54,657 nucleotides of DNA from Methylocystis suflitae. GTDB taxonomy: Bacteria > Pseudomonadota > Alphaproteobacteria > Rhizobiales > Beijerinckiaceae. This document shows, in pieces, positions 28,298 to 36,936 of the stretch; positions within the stretch are counted from its first letter, which is position 1, and each line of letters starts with the position of its first letter. A program made the translations under genes and the position numbers. The notes beneath the pieces were generated by a model, which worked only from the letters and a program-made list of their open reading frames with translations, was not told the DNA's origin and did no database searches. The DNA lies in the NCBI RefSeq assembly GCF_024448135.1, contig NZ_JAMRYX010000229.1, positions 1 through 54,657 of the forward strand. Direction: 5' to 3'.

Positions 28298-29104
28298 ATG
28301 CGCTCAAAATTCTTTCTCTTCGCGACGCTAGCCGTCACGCTGGCGCAGAGCTTTCCAGCGGCGTCGCTCGCGGAGAACACAGTCTTCGCGTCTACGACCG
28401 TAAAGGGAACGGCCTCGAGCGCTCGGCTCTTGTCAGCCGGCCCTCCGCAGGGCGGGGCTTACCGCGCCGCCGTCGAGATCGCTCTCGCGCCGGAAACCAT
28501 CACCTATTGGCGCCAGCCTGGCGAGGCAGGCTCCGCGCCCGCGTTCGATTTCTCGAGATCGGTCAATGTCGCCAAGGTCGAACCCTCCTTTCCCGCGCCA
28601 AAGCATATCGACGAGGCCGGAACCACCGTCGCCGGCTATGATGCGCGCGTCGTCCTGCCGTTGAAGGTGACGCCGCGCGATCCCAACGCGCCGGTGACGC
28701 TCAATCTCGTGCTCGACTACGCCTCCTGCGGCAAGATCTGCCTGCCGGCGCGCGCCGATTTGTCTCTGGAGCTGCCGCGCGACGGCGCTTCGCCTCATGC
28801 GGCGGCGATCGCCGAAGCCGAACGGAGCGTGCCAAGGAAACTCAGCGCGGCCGAAGCCAAAAAGCGCTTTACGGTTTCTCGTAATAGCGCGGACGGGTCG
28901 TGGCGGCTGCGCTACCTTGGACCCGGCAAGGCCAAGGACGTCTTTGCCGAAGCGCCTGAGCCGTTCTTCATTGAAAGCACGCGCGCGGGCGAGGGCTTCG
29001 AGCTTAAACTCTTTTCCGGAAGCCAAACCGCCAAGGCCGCCGACGCGACGTTAACGATCGTCACCGACGCCGACGCTTTCGAGGCCCCGGCGCGGCTGGA
29101 GTGA
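28298..29104 (+). CDS. Secreted protein with DsbD N-terminal-like domain
   Basis: A 268-residue protein with a signal peptide (FLFATLAVTLAQSFPAASLA) and a periplasmic immunoglobulin-like domain resembling the N-terminal domain of the disulfide reductase DsbD: YWRQPGEAGSAP near the start and LNLVLDYASCGKICLPARADL with the paired cysteines. No DsbD membrane region or thioredoxin domain follows, so it is a stand-alone domain, possibly handing electrons to a periplasmic target. Start ATG 28298 is chosen for the signal peptide; the frame is open further upstream across the yqgE start. Confidence 0.82.
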   Translation: MRSKFFLFATLAVTLAQSFPAASLAENTVFASTTVKGTASSARLLSAGPPQGGAYRAAVEIALAPETITYWRQPGEAGSAPAFDFSRSVNVAKVEPSFPAPKHIDEAGTTVAGYDARVVLPLKVTPRDPNAPVTLNLVLDYASCGKICLPARADLSLELPRDGASPHAAAIAEAERSVPRKLSAAEAKKRFTVSRNSADGSWRLRYLGPGKAKDVFAEAPEPFFIESTRAGEGFELKLFSGSQTAKAADATLTIVTDADAFEAPARLE

Positions 29105-29122
29105 GCGCGAGCGGCTTTCGCC

Positions 29123-30421
29123 CTACTCCACCTCAGCGTCGACCGGCGTCGCAGCTTCATGATCGAGCTTGGGCGTGCGCTTGAACGTCGATTTGCGCCC
29201 GCGCAGGGTCTGGAGGATCTTCGCGCCATTGGCGAAGGCGAGATAGATCATCAGCGGCGGAATCGACGCGACCGTTTTCACATAATCGGCGACGGTCCCG
29301 CGCTTGAGCGCCAGATAGGGCGGCAGCGTGATGCCGAGCGCCACCAGGACCGTCATGATTCCGATGATCTCCAACATCCCGGCGAAGGGCGCGAGCGATC
29401 CGTGCAGGATCACGCCGAGGACAAAGGCGATGAGACCAATGGCGGCTGTGGGGAAGAAAATCTGATGAGCGATCAGCGAAATCGCCATCACGCGGCGCGT
29501 CAGGCTCCATGGCGAACGCCAGATCGGCAGGACGGTCTTTTGCGCGACCTGCACGAATCCGTTCGACCATCGCCTTTGCTGGCGGCGGAAATCGCGGATT
29601 CCCTCGGGCACCTGACCGGGAATCGGCGGCTCCGAGACAAACAGCCCATGCCATCCCTGGAGCGCCGCGCGCACGGTGAGGTCGAGGTCCTCGCATAGCG
29701 AATAGTCGGACCAGCCGCCGGCGTCCTCGACCGTCGCGCGTCGCCAAATTCCGCCGGTGCCGTTGAATTGAAAGAGCCAGCCGGCATGCGCGCGCGAACG
29801 CTGTTCGACGAGATAATGGCCGTCCTGCACGAGGCCCTGGGCGCGCGTCAGCCAGTTTTTCTCGAAATTCTGGAACTCGCAGCGCGACTGCACGAAGCCG
29901 ATGCGATCGTCGGTCAGAAAAAGCGGGACCGTGCGCTTGAGCCAATTGGGCGGCGGACGGAAGTCGGCGTCGAGCATTGCGATGAAGGGCTCGTCGGTGA
30001 GCGTAAGGCCATGCGCGCAGGCGCCAGCCTTGAAGCCCGAGCGATCGGCGCGCCGCACATGGTCGATCACGGCGCCGCCGGTGCGAAGCTCCGCCGCCAC
30101 TGCGTCTGCCCGCGCGCTCGTCGCATCCGTCGAATCGTCGAGAAGCTGGATGCGCAGCCTGTCCTTGGGCCAGTCGAGAAGCGCGACGCAGCGCAACGAC
30201 TGCTCGGTGACGAGCGGCTCGTTGAAAACGGGGATTTGAAGCACGACCCGCGGCAGATCCGTGTCTGGGATGGCGGGCGCTTCGGGATCGCGCACGCCGC
30301 GCAGCTGGTCGTAACAGAAGCGGCCAATGACGATCAGATAGCCGATTCCGATCGCCATCAGGATCGAAGCGCAGACCATCGCGACCGCGTCGACGAGGAA
30401 TTGAAAAAGCCCCAGCACCAA
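29123..30421 (-). CDS. Membrane glycosyltransferase family 2, CslA/BcsA-like
   Basis: A processive-type GT2 with the N-terminal membrane segment FLVDAVAMVCASILMAIGIGYL, catalytic aspartates in LLDDSTD, MLDADFRPP and LCEDLDL, the acceptor motif QQRRWSNG, and several C-terminal membrane helices. It resembles glucomannan-synthase-like enzymes and transfers hexose from a nucleotide sugar at the cytoplasmic membrane. The start is TTG 30421 or GTG 30418 behind AAGGA; the longer ATG frame lies inside the upstream gene. It is last in the ACP-ketosynthase-MaoC-SDR-GT operon, 5 nt after the GT21-like stop. Confidence 0.88.
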   Translation of the reverse strand: MVLGLFQFLVDAVAMVCASILMAIGIGYLIVIGRFCYDQLRGVRDPEAPAIPDTDLPRVVLQIPVFNEPLVTEQSLRCVALLDWPKDRLRIQLLDDSTDATSARADAVAAELRTGGAVIDHVRRADRSGFKAGACAHGLTLTDEPFIAMLDADFRPPPNWLKRTVPLFLTDDRIGFVQSRCEFQNFEKNWLTRAQGLVQDGHYLVEQRSRAHAGWLFQFNGTGGIWRRATVEDAGGWSDYSLCEDLDLTVRAALQGWHGLFVSEPPIPGQVPEGIRDFRRQQRRWSNGFVQVAQKTVLPIWRSPWSLTRRVMAISLIAHQIFFPTAAIGLIAFVLGVILHGSLAPFAGMLEIIGIMTVLVALGITLPPYLALKRGTVADYVKTVASIPPLMIYLAFANGAKILQTLRGRKSTFKRTPKLDHEAATPVDAEVE

Positions 30422-30426
30422 ACGGC

Positions 30427-31587
30427 CTATCCTTCTTCGTGCGGAACCGGCGAGGGCTTCGCCCCGGCGCGCGCATTCACGCTGTCCCTCGCCCAAACCA
30501 CCTGGTCAGTGACCCAGGCGTTCAACCAGACCGCCAGCATCGTCGCCTCGCGAACCACAAACACCGCGGGCGCGGCCCACGATAACTGCCATCCTTTGGC
30601 CACAGAAAGCAATGTCTCAAGCGCAAACCACAGCAGAAGCGTCGCCGACGCGGCGGCAAGTGGCGCGATCCCGACGAGCGGCGCCGCGAGCGACGAAGCG
30701 ATAACTGCTGGAACCGCTTGGCATATTGGCTCGGCGAGGAAGGAGATGAGTTCGTCGCTGCGGCGAATGACGCTCCAGCGCAATTGCCGCTGATAAACAT
30801 CGTCGAACGTGCGCGCGCCGAGCTCCTGGCGCACAAGCCTGTGGGAAAAGACCGCGCGTTTGCCGATCCGCCGCATCGCCTTGGCCAAGGCGTTGTCTTC
30901 TCCGACCGTATGGGAAATCGCGTCAAAACCTCCCGCGCGCAGGAAGTCCGAACGTCGAAACAGCATGATTTTGCCAACGCCATGCCCCTGCCCCAGCGCC
31001 GAGGCGAGAAACAGCATGCGGGCATGCGGACCGTTAATGATCGCAGCCTCGACTTGCGCGGCGAAATTCTCGAGTCGCGCGCAATACGGAATGGCGCAGA
31101 CGAGCCCGACCTCGTCCGTCAGCTGCCTGACGTGCTGCGCCAGCGCGTCGGGCTCGAGCAGCACATTGGCGTCCTTCATCAGTATGACATCGTGCGTTGA
31201 CTGCATGAAGGGCGCGTAAAGATTGTCGACCTTCGGACTTACCGCGAACTTCGCTGTCGAGCGAAGAATGCGCGACGGCACAGACGGGTGACGCGCGAGA
31301 ATGGCGCGCATGCGCTCGACGGCCGCTCCCTCGATGTCGGTTGTGGAGACGGTCACGTCGAAATCGCGGTAATGCTGCGTCAGCGCCGATTCTTGCGTGC
31401 GGTCGAACTGGTCCTCGAGCATCTTGACGGGAAGCACGACCGAGACCGGCGGCTGGTCGCGGCGCGTGGCGCGGCGCGCGGCGAGCCAGGGCTGCGCGAT
31501 CGTCGCCGCGACAGAGACGACAAGCAAAGCGACGGCGATCATCCAATAGCCGGCAGCGGCCCAAGCAAGGACGGTGAAAGCCGTCAC
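30427..31587 (-). CDS. Ceramide glucosyltransferase-like (GT21/HpnI-type) glycosyltransferase
   Basis: Membrane glycosyltransferase with an N-terminal anchor (AGYWMIAVALLVVSVAATIA), VSVVLPVKMLEDQFDRT, the second Asp motif in ILMKDANVLLEPDAL, the third in HTVGEDNALAK, the QRQLRWSV motif and two C-terminal membrane segments. The D1-D2-D3-Q/RxxRW pattern is that of GT21 ceramide glucosyltransferases and the related hopanoid protein HpnI. No hopanoid gene lies nearby; the upstream acyl-chain genes suggest a lipid acceptor. GTG 31587 overlaps the SDR stop (GTGA). 386 residues. Confidence 0.85.
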   Translation of the reverse strand: MTAFTVLAWAAAGYWMIAVALLVVSVAATIAQPWLAARRATRRDQPPVSVVLPVKMLEDQFDRTQESALTQHYRDFDVTVSTTDIEGAAVERMRAILARHPSVPSRILRSTAKFAVSPKVDNLYAPFMQSTHDVILMKDANVLLEPDALAQHVRQLTDEVGLVCAIPYCARLENFAAQVEAAIINGPHARMLFLASALGQGHGVGKIMLFRRSDFLRAGGFDAISHTVGEDNALAKAMRRIGKRAVFSHRLVRQELGARTFDDVYQRQLRWSVIRRSDELISFLAEPICQAVPAVIASSLAAPLVGIAPLAAASATLLLWFALETLLSVAKGWQLSWAAPAVFVVREATMLAVWLNAWVTDQVVWARDSVNARAGAKPSPVPHEEG

Positions 31588-32447
31588 GAAATCTCCCGTT
31601 CCGGCGTCTCCGGCACTTCGGCTGGAAACTGGCGCATGACGCCGTCGACGAGCGCCGCCGGCAAGAGGGAGAAGACGCGCATCGCCCAATACATGTAACG
31701 CGGAAAGGCGATGACGTTGCGACGGCGGTCCAGCCCGTTCTTGATGATGCGCGCGGCTTCTCCGTCGGACATGGCGCTGGGTTGCCAGGATTCTACGCCC
31801 GCCGACGCTGACCTCTTTTTTAAGAGAGTGCGCGCCGAAAGGGGCGTCTTCACGATGGTGCGCGCCGACATGGGCGTCTTCACATAGCCCGGCACAATCA
31901 GCGCTACATGGACGCCATGGGCTGCGAGCTGGGCGCGCAGGGAGTCCGCCCACATGTGCACGCACGCCTTCGCCGCACAATAGGCCGGCGAATGCGGGAG
32001 CGCGCGCACGCCCGCCATCGAGCCGACAATGGCGATCCTGCCGCTCTTTTGCGCGCACATCGGCAGAATTGCCGGCTCGACGGTATTGAAAACGCCATCA
32101 ACATTGATCTTGAGCATTGCTCGGACCGCCTCGGGCGTTTCGAGAAGCTGGCCGGGCGAAAGGCCTGTCGCGACGCCGGCATTGGCGACGAGAATGTCGA
32201 TGGGGCGCTTTTCATGCGCAGATTGAACGATGCGCGCCATCGCTTCGCGATCCCGCACGTCGGCGACGTGGGTCTCCGCCTCCTCTGCCCCGGCCGCGAG
32301 ACAGGCGCGCGCGGCGGCGTCGAGCCGCTCCGCGTCGCGGCCAAGCAAGACAAGGCTCGCGCCTTCGCGCGCATAGGCGAGCGCCAAGGCGCGCCCAATG
32401 CCGCTTGAGGCGCCGGTGATAAGAACCCGAACAGCGCTCTTAGCCAT
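31584..32447 (-). CDS. Short-chain dehydrogenase/reductase
   Basis: NAD(P)H oxidoreductase with the classical motifs VLITGASSGIGRALALAYA, ILVANAGVATG, IVGSMAG (catalytic Ser) and SPAYCAAKACVHMW (Tyr and Lys). Inside a ketosynthase/hydratase operon it is the likely 3-oxoacyl reductase. The C-terminal part ends in a hydrophobic, basic segment (YMYWAMRVFSLLPAALVDGV) that may contact the membrane. A 30-bp in-frame tandem duplication repeats KTPxSARTxx after the substrate loop. Start ATG 32447 (MAKSAVRV) is preferred; ATG 32480, directly after the MaoC stop, is possible. Confidence 0.87.
   Translation of the reverse strand: MAKSAVRVLITGASSGIGRALALAYAREGASLVLLGRDAERLDAAARACLAAGAEEAETHVADVRDREAMARIVQSAHEKRPIDILVANAGVATGLSPGQLLETPEAVRAMLKINVDGVFNTVEPAILPMCAQKSGRIAIVGSMAGVRALPHSPAYCAAKACVHMWADSLRAQLAAHGVHVALIVPGYVKTPMSARTIVKTPLSARTLLKKRSASAGVESWQPSAMSDGEAARIIKNGLDRRRNVIAFPRYMYWAMRVFSLLPAALVDGVMRQFPAEVPETPEREIS
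31828..31883. repeat. In-frame 30-bp tandem duplication within the SDR gene
   Basis: The 26-bp unit GTGCGCGCCG(A/-)... ending GGGCGTCTTCAC occurs at 31828-31853 and 31858-31883, a period of 30 bp with three mismatches. It encodes two copies of KTP(M/L)SART(I/L), so the SDR has ten extra residues after its VPGYVKTPMS substrate-loop motif. Confidence 0.8.
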
Positions 32448-32480
32448 ATGCGCGCCCCGCTCCATGGCGCAGCCGATCAT

Positions 32481-32885
32481 TCATGTGGCCGGCCTCGGCC
32501 GCAAGGTCGCTTCGCCGACGATGCCGGGCGCCCGCGCCGCGCCATAGGCCACCAGACGGACGAAAATCTCGTTTTCAGTGGCGCGCAACACGCGACCCGA
32601 CAGCCTGACGGTCTCGCCGCGCAAGATCGGCTGCACGAACTTCCCCGCAAGCGAAGCGATGACGAGGTCGCCGCGCCAGGCTCTCAGCATCGGTTCAAAC
32701 GCGGCCAGAAGCTTCATGCCATGTACCGGCGGCGCGGCCAGCCCGATCGCCGCCGCCACGGCGTCGTCGAGATGCAATGGATTGGCGTCGCCCGAGACCT
32801 CGGCGTAGCGCGCAAGCGAAGGCGCGTCGAATGGGCCTATGACGGTCTCCGGCAGTATGTCGCCGACCTTGATGGGATCGCTCAT
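32481..32885 (-). CDS. MaoC-like hydratase (hot-dog fold)
   Basis: A 134-residue single hot-dog domain. The hydratase signature is LARYAEVSGDANPLHLDDAVAAAIG followed by PPVHGMKLLA, giving the D/N and H catalytic residues of R-specific enoyl hydratases. In the operon it would remove water from a 3-hydroxyacyl chain. It overlaps the upstream hot-dog gene by ATGA, suggesting the two proteins form one heterodimer, as in mycobacterial HadAB. Confidence 0.9.
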   Translation of the reverse strand: MSDPIKVGDILPETVIGPFDAPSLARYAEVSGDANPLHLDDAVAAAIGLAAPPVHGMKLLAAFEPMLRAWRGDLVIASLAGKFVQPILRGETVRLSGRVLRATENEIFVRLVAYGAARAPGIVGEATLRPRPAT

Positions 32886-33277
32886 GACGCGCTCCCAAAT
32901 CCCGCGCGCGGCACGAGCCGCAATATGGTTTCGATTCGTGCGCAGGGCTCGCCTTGGGGCGTTGCGACTGTCCCAACCATCGTCAGACGCGGCGGCGCTT
33001 CCTCGCTTCGCATGGTGACGCTCAAGTCGTAACTCTCACCCGCGACGAGGGGCGCGTCATAGGAAAAGCTCTGCGACTCATGCACGGGCACGACGTCGCG
33101 CTCGGCGCAGAGGTCGCGCACAACCGAAAAAAGCGAAGGCTCGGCGAGCCAGATCGCCGGATAAGCGAGCGGAACGCTCACGCCGTCGCCGCCAGTTTCT
33201 TGCGCATAGGCCGCTGCGCGCGCCGGATCAACGCGCAGCCGAAAAGGCCCCAACGCAAGCGGCCGATCAGCTTGCAT
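32882..33277 (-). CDS. MaoC-like partner subunit (FAS1-type hydratase N-terminal fold)
   Basis: A 131-residue hot-dog protein with FRLRVDPARAAAYAQETGG, LAYPAIWLAEPSLFSVVRDL and HESQSFSYDAPLVAGESYDL, typical of the N-terminal half of two-domain MaoC/FAS1-like dehydratases. It lacks a clear D-x4-H hydratase motif, so it is probably the structural, substrate-binding partner of the catalytic MaoC protein encoded next. It overlaps the ketosynthase stop by 11 nt and the next gene by 4 nt. Confidence 0.82.
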   Translation of the reverse strand: MQADRPLALGPFRLRVDPARAAAYAQETGGDGVSVPLAYPAIWLAEPSLFSVVRDLCAERDVVPVHESQSFSYDAPLVAGESYDLSVTMRSEEAPPRLTMVGTVATPQGEPCARIETILRLVPRAGFGSAS

Positions 33278-34502
33278 GACGCACGATCAACACGGCGTTG
33301 ATCCCTCCGAAAGCGAAGGAGTTCGACATAGCGGCGTCGATCTTGTGCTTGCGCGCCGCGTTGGGGACGACGTCAAGCGGGCACTTGGGGTCGGGCTCCA
33401 GAAAATTGATCGTCGGCGGCGCGATCTGTTCGCGAAGCGCGTGTATGGTGATGGCGAGCTCCAAGCCGCCGCTCGCGCCGAGCGCGTGGCCGTGAATAGG
33501 TTTCGTCGACGACACCGGCACCACCCGTCCATAATCGCCGAATATGCGCAGAATCGCTTCGGCTTCGGTGATGTCGTTGGCGTGGGTCGCGGTGCCGTGC
33601 GCGTTGACGTAATGAATTTCCTGCGGAGTTATTCCCGCGTCTTCAAGCGCCAGGGCGATCGCGTTCGACGCGCCTTCAAGATCCGGCCGCACGGGGTCCT
33701 TGGCGTCGCTCGTCGTGCCGTAGCCGACGAGTTCGCATAGGGGCGCGTGGCCGCGCGCTCGCGCCGCCTCCTCCGTTTCCAGAACGAAAACCGCCGCGCC
33801 TTCGCCAAGCGACATGCCGTTGCGGCCCTTGGAGAAGGGGCGGCATAAATTCGGGCTCAGCACGCGAAGGCCTTCCCACGCGCGGATCGTCGCGTTGATG
33901 ACGCAGGCCTCGGCGCCGCCGACGATCGCCTTGTCCACGAGGCCCTGTCGAATCATCTGCATGCCAAGTCCGATCGACTGCGTCGCCGACGAGCAGGCGC
34001 TGCCGATCGCGAATGTCGGGCCGAGGCAAGAATAGCGCATCCCCAGCGTCGCGGGCGCGGCGCTCGGAATGAGCTTGGGAACGCTGAGCATCTCGGGCCG
34101 CGTTCCTTCGACGTAATAGCGGTAGATGCCGTCCTCGATCGTCGTCATGCCGCCGATGCCGGAGCCGATGATGACGGCCGTTCTCGGCCCGGCGACGTCC
34201 TTGCGTCCGAAACCCGCCTGCGCCACCGCTTCGTCGGCGGCGACGATGCAGAACTGCGTAAAGGGATCGCAGAACGGCAGAACGTTGGGTTCGATGTAGT
34301 CAGCGGGATTGAAATCGGGCACCTGCGCCGCGATCTTGATGCGCCCGTCATAAGGGCGCTCTGTCTTGAGCGGACGAATCTGGGCGACGCCGTCGCGCGC
34401 CGCTTCCCATAGCTTTTGCGCGCCGACTCCAGAGGCGCAGACCGCGCCCATTCCAGAAATAACGACGCGGCGCCCCTCGGCCCGCGCTCGCGAGAATGCC
34501 AT
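33267..34502 (-). CDS. Beta-ketoacyl-ACP synthase, FabF-like
   Basis: Condensing enzyme of 411 residues with intact catalytic triad: C170 in AIGSACSSATQ, H302 in VNAHGTATHAND and H337 in SSTKPIHGHALGASGG (K334 present). The N-terminal RRVVISGMGAVCASG and C-terminal SNSFAFGGINAVLIV are FabF-type. Lying in a dedicated operon with its own ACP, hydratase pair and reductase, it likely extends a special acyl chain rather than serving bulk fatty acid synthesis. ATG follows the ACP stop with no gap. Confidence 0.94.
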   Translation of the reverse strand: MAFSRARAEGRRVVISGMGAVCASGVGAQKLWEAARDGVAQIRPLKTERPYDGRIKIAAQVPDFNPADYIEPNVLPFCDPFTQFCIVAADEAVAQAGFGRKDVAGPRTAVIIGSGIGGMTTIEDGIYRYYVEGTRPEMLSVPKLIPSAAPATLGMRYSCLGPTFAIGSACSSATQSIGLGMQMIRQGLVDKAIVGGAEACVINATIRAWEGLRVLSPNLCRPFSKGRNGMSLGEGAAVFVLETEEAARARGHAPLCELVGYGTTSDAKDPVRPDLEGASNAIALALEDAGITPQEIHYVNAHGTATHANDITEAEAILRIFGDYGRVVPVSSTKPIHGHALGASGGLELAITIHALREQIAPPTINFLEPDPKCPLDVVPNAARKHKIDAAMSNSFAFGGINAVLIVRHAS

Positions 34503-34778
34503 CTACTGCTTCTCGCGCTCTTTCTGGATGTGGTCCGCGATCGCCTCGATCAGACTTTTGACGTCTTTGGCTTCCTGCAGCGACCCGTCCATGGGGATGT
34601 AGACGTTGAACTTCTCCTCGAGCGCCGTGAGAATCATAACGATGTCGACGGACTTGAGGTCGAGGCTCTCGATCGACGCGTCGGGGGTGATCTTGCTTTT
34701 GTCGACCATACCTTCCGACGCGATCACTTCGACGATCTCGTCGACGAGCTGATTCTTGTCCTGCGGATTATCAGTCAC
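34503..34778 (-). CDS. Acyl carrier protein
   Basis: A 91-residue ACP with the phosphopantetheine Ser in SLDLKSVDIVMI (S43, DLKS instead of the usual DSL), preceded by ITPDASIES and followed by FNVYIPMDG. The GTG start at 34778 has GGAGGG at optimal distance; the frame is open to 34952 without support. It is the first gene of the seven-gene operon. The 34779-35070 gap to mutA is without genes and must contain both divergent promoters; I saw no convincing one. Confidence 0.93.
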   Translation of the reverse strand: MTDNPQDKNQLVDEIVEVIASEGMVDKSKITPDASIESLDLKSVDIVMILTALEEKFNVYIPMDGSLQEAKDVKSLIEAIADHIQKEREKQ

Positions 34779-35070
34779 GAATCCCTCCGTTTCAGGCTCT
34801 TCGCCGCCCGGCGACAGCCCGCGCTTGCGCGCGACGCATTGACGCGGCGGCCCCGATCCAGCGCCTTTAAATCGGAGCGCGTGGCCAGAACCGCCCGCCT
34901 CTGGCTTTTCCGCTCCAGCGCCCTGTTTCCCGCCCTCGGGCGCAGTCGGCACTGGTTAAGGCGTTTGGTCCCGAAAATAAAGCCCGCCCCGCTTCCGGCG
35001 GATTTGCAGTGGCCCGGCGGAGCGCTTCATGCGAAAACGCCGCCCGAAACAACGGAGGGCGACAGCGAAA

Positions 35071-36936
35071 ATGACGGGACAGGAGACGGCGCTGGCGGGG
35101 GTCTTTCCGCAGGCCACTGACGCGCAGTGGCGCGTTCTTGTTGAGCGGGCGCTCAAAGGCGCGTCCTTCGAAACGCTCGTCTCCAAGAGCTACGACGGGC
35201 TTTCCATTGAGCCCATCTACGCCCGCGCCGCTGGTTCGCCCTTCCCGGTCCTGCGCAAAAACCCCGGCCGCTGGGCGATTCTCGCGCGCGTCGACGTCCC
35301 CAACGCTGACGTCGCCAACCGCTTGGCGTTGCAGGACCTCGACGGCGGCGCCGATGGATTGCATCTCGTCTTCGCCGGCTCGATCGGCGCCTACGGCGGG
35401 GGTCTCGTCGGCGACGACGATGACGCAATCGCTCACGCGCTCGCCAATGTTCGCCTCGATTACGGCATTCCGCTGACGCTCGACTCTTCGCCGCGCGCGC
35501 CCGGCGCCGCGCAGGCGCTCATGCGCTTTGTCGACCGCCAACATATTGAACCCTCGCTCACCCGCGTCTCGTTGGGCTTCGATCCGCTGGGCGCGCAGGC
35601 GCGGCACGGATTCGCCGCGGAGCCCTGGACGCACGTCTCCAGGAGCTTCGCGCGGGACGTGAAGGCGGCCGCCGACGCCGGCTTCGTCTACGCGACCGCC
35701 GTCGCCGACGCCCGCGTCGTGCATTCGGCGGGCGGGACCGAGTCGCAGGAGCTGGCTTTCGCGCTTTCTTCCGGAATCGCCTATCTACGCGCGCTGGCGG
35801 ACGCCGGAGTAGACCTCGACGCCGCGCGCGGACTGATCGCGTTCCGATTCTGCGCCGACGCCGACGAACTATTAGGGGTCGCGAAATTCCGCGCCGCGCG
35901 CCGCCTTTGGGCCCGCGTTGAAGAGGCTTGCGGCCTCTCTCCCAAGCCGGCGCTGGTCTTCGCCGAGACAGCCTGGCGGATGATGTCTCGGCGCGACCCT
36001 TGGAACAATATTTTGCGTGGGACGCTCGCCACGTTCTCGGCGGCGGTCGGCGGCGCCGACGCGATCTCCGTCCTCCCCTTCACCCAGGCGCTCGGCGCCC
36101 CCGACGACTTCGCGCGACGGCTGGGGCGCGACACCCAGCTCGTGCTGCAGGACGAATCCCATATCGACGCCGTCGACGATCCGACGAGCGGCGCGGGCGG
36201 CTTCGAGGCGCTGACAGACGCGCTTTGCGAGCGGGCGTGGGGATTTTTTCAGCGGATCGAGGCCGACGGCGGCCTTCCCAACGCGTTGGAGACGGGAGTC
36301 TTTCAGGCGGAGGTCGCCGAAGCCGCCGCGTTGCGGGCGAAGAACGTCGCGCGCGCCAAGGATAAGCTCATCGGCGCGAACCAGTTTCCCGACATTCACG
36401 AGGGAGCGCTCGACGTCCTCGCGCCCTATGACGCCGCGGCTGAAACCGTTGAGCCGCCAATAGGCGCGCGAAAGAGCGTTCCGCTCGCGCCGCGCCGTCT
36501 CGCCGAGCCCTTCGAACGGCTGCGCGAGGAGTCAGACGTCCGCCTCGCCGAATCGGGCGATCGCCCGAAGATTTTCCTCGCAAATCTTGGCCCCGTCGCC
36601 GCATTCACCGCGCGGGCGAATTTCGCCAAGAATTTTTTCGAGGCCGGCGGCGTCGAAGCGGTTTTTGGACCCGAAACCGAGTCCACGACCGAATTGGTCG
36701 ACGCCTACCGGGAGTCCGGCGCCAAACTCGCTTGCCTCTGTTCGTCCGACAGAATCTACGGAGACTCGGCGGAAACGGCGGCGCTGGCGCTAAAGGGCGC
36801 AGGCGCTGAGCTTTATCTTGCCGGCCGGCCGGGCGAACTCGAGGAGCGTCTGCGCCATGCGGGCGTGACGCAGTTCATCTACGCGGGCTGCGATATGCAC
36901 GGCGCGCTGCGGCAGGCGCTTTCGGAGGCCAAATGA
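35071..36936 (+). CDS. mutA: Methylmalonyl-CoA mutase small (beta) subunit
   Basis: Partner subunit of the B12-dependent mutase that interconverts succinyl-CoA and (R)-methylmalonyl-CoA. Visible blocks are WRVLVERALKGASFETLVSKSYDG, IEPIYAR, FAETAWRMMSRRDPWNNILRGT, SVLPFTQALGAPDDFARRLGRDTQLVLQDES and the C-terminal flavodoxin-like domain RPKIFLANLGPVAAFTARANFA and CSSDRIYG. The cobalamin motif DxHxxG of the large subunit is absent, as expected for MutA. The large-subunit gene is not next to it in this window. ATG 35071 is chosen (MTGQETALAG); ATG 35029 is possible. The stop overlaps the next gene by ATGA. Confidence 0.9.
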   Translation: MTGQETALAGVFPQATDAQWRVLVERALKGASFETLVSKSYDGLSIEPIYARAAGSPFPVLRKNPGRWAILARVDVPNADVANRLALQDLDGGADGLHLVFAGSIGAYGGGLVGDDDDAIAHALANVRLDYGIPLTLDSSPRAPGAAQALMRFVDRQHIEPSLTRVSLGFDPLGAQARHGFAAEPWTHVSRSFARDVKAAADAGFVYATAVADARVVHSAGGTESQELAFALSSGIAYLRALADAGVDLDAARGLIAFRFCADADELLGVAKFRAARRLWARVEEACGLSPKPALVFAETAWRMMSRRDPWNNILRGTLATFSAAVGGADAISVLPFTQALGAPDDFARRLGRDTQLVLQDESHIDAVDDPTSGAGGFEALTDALCERAWGFFQRIEADGGLPNALETGVFQAEVAEAAALRAKNVARAKDKLIGANQFPDIHEGALDVLAPYDAAAETVEPPIGARKSVPLAPRRLAEPFERLREESDVRLAESGDRPKIFLANLGPVAAFTARANFAKNFFEAGGVEAVFGPETESTTELVDAYRESGAKLACLCSSDRIYGDSAETAALALKGAGAELYLAGRPGELEERLRHAGVTQFIYAGCDMHGALRQALSEAK

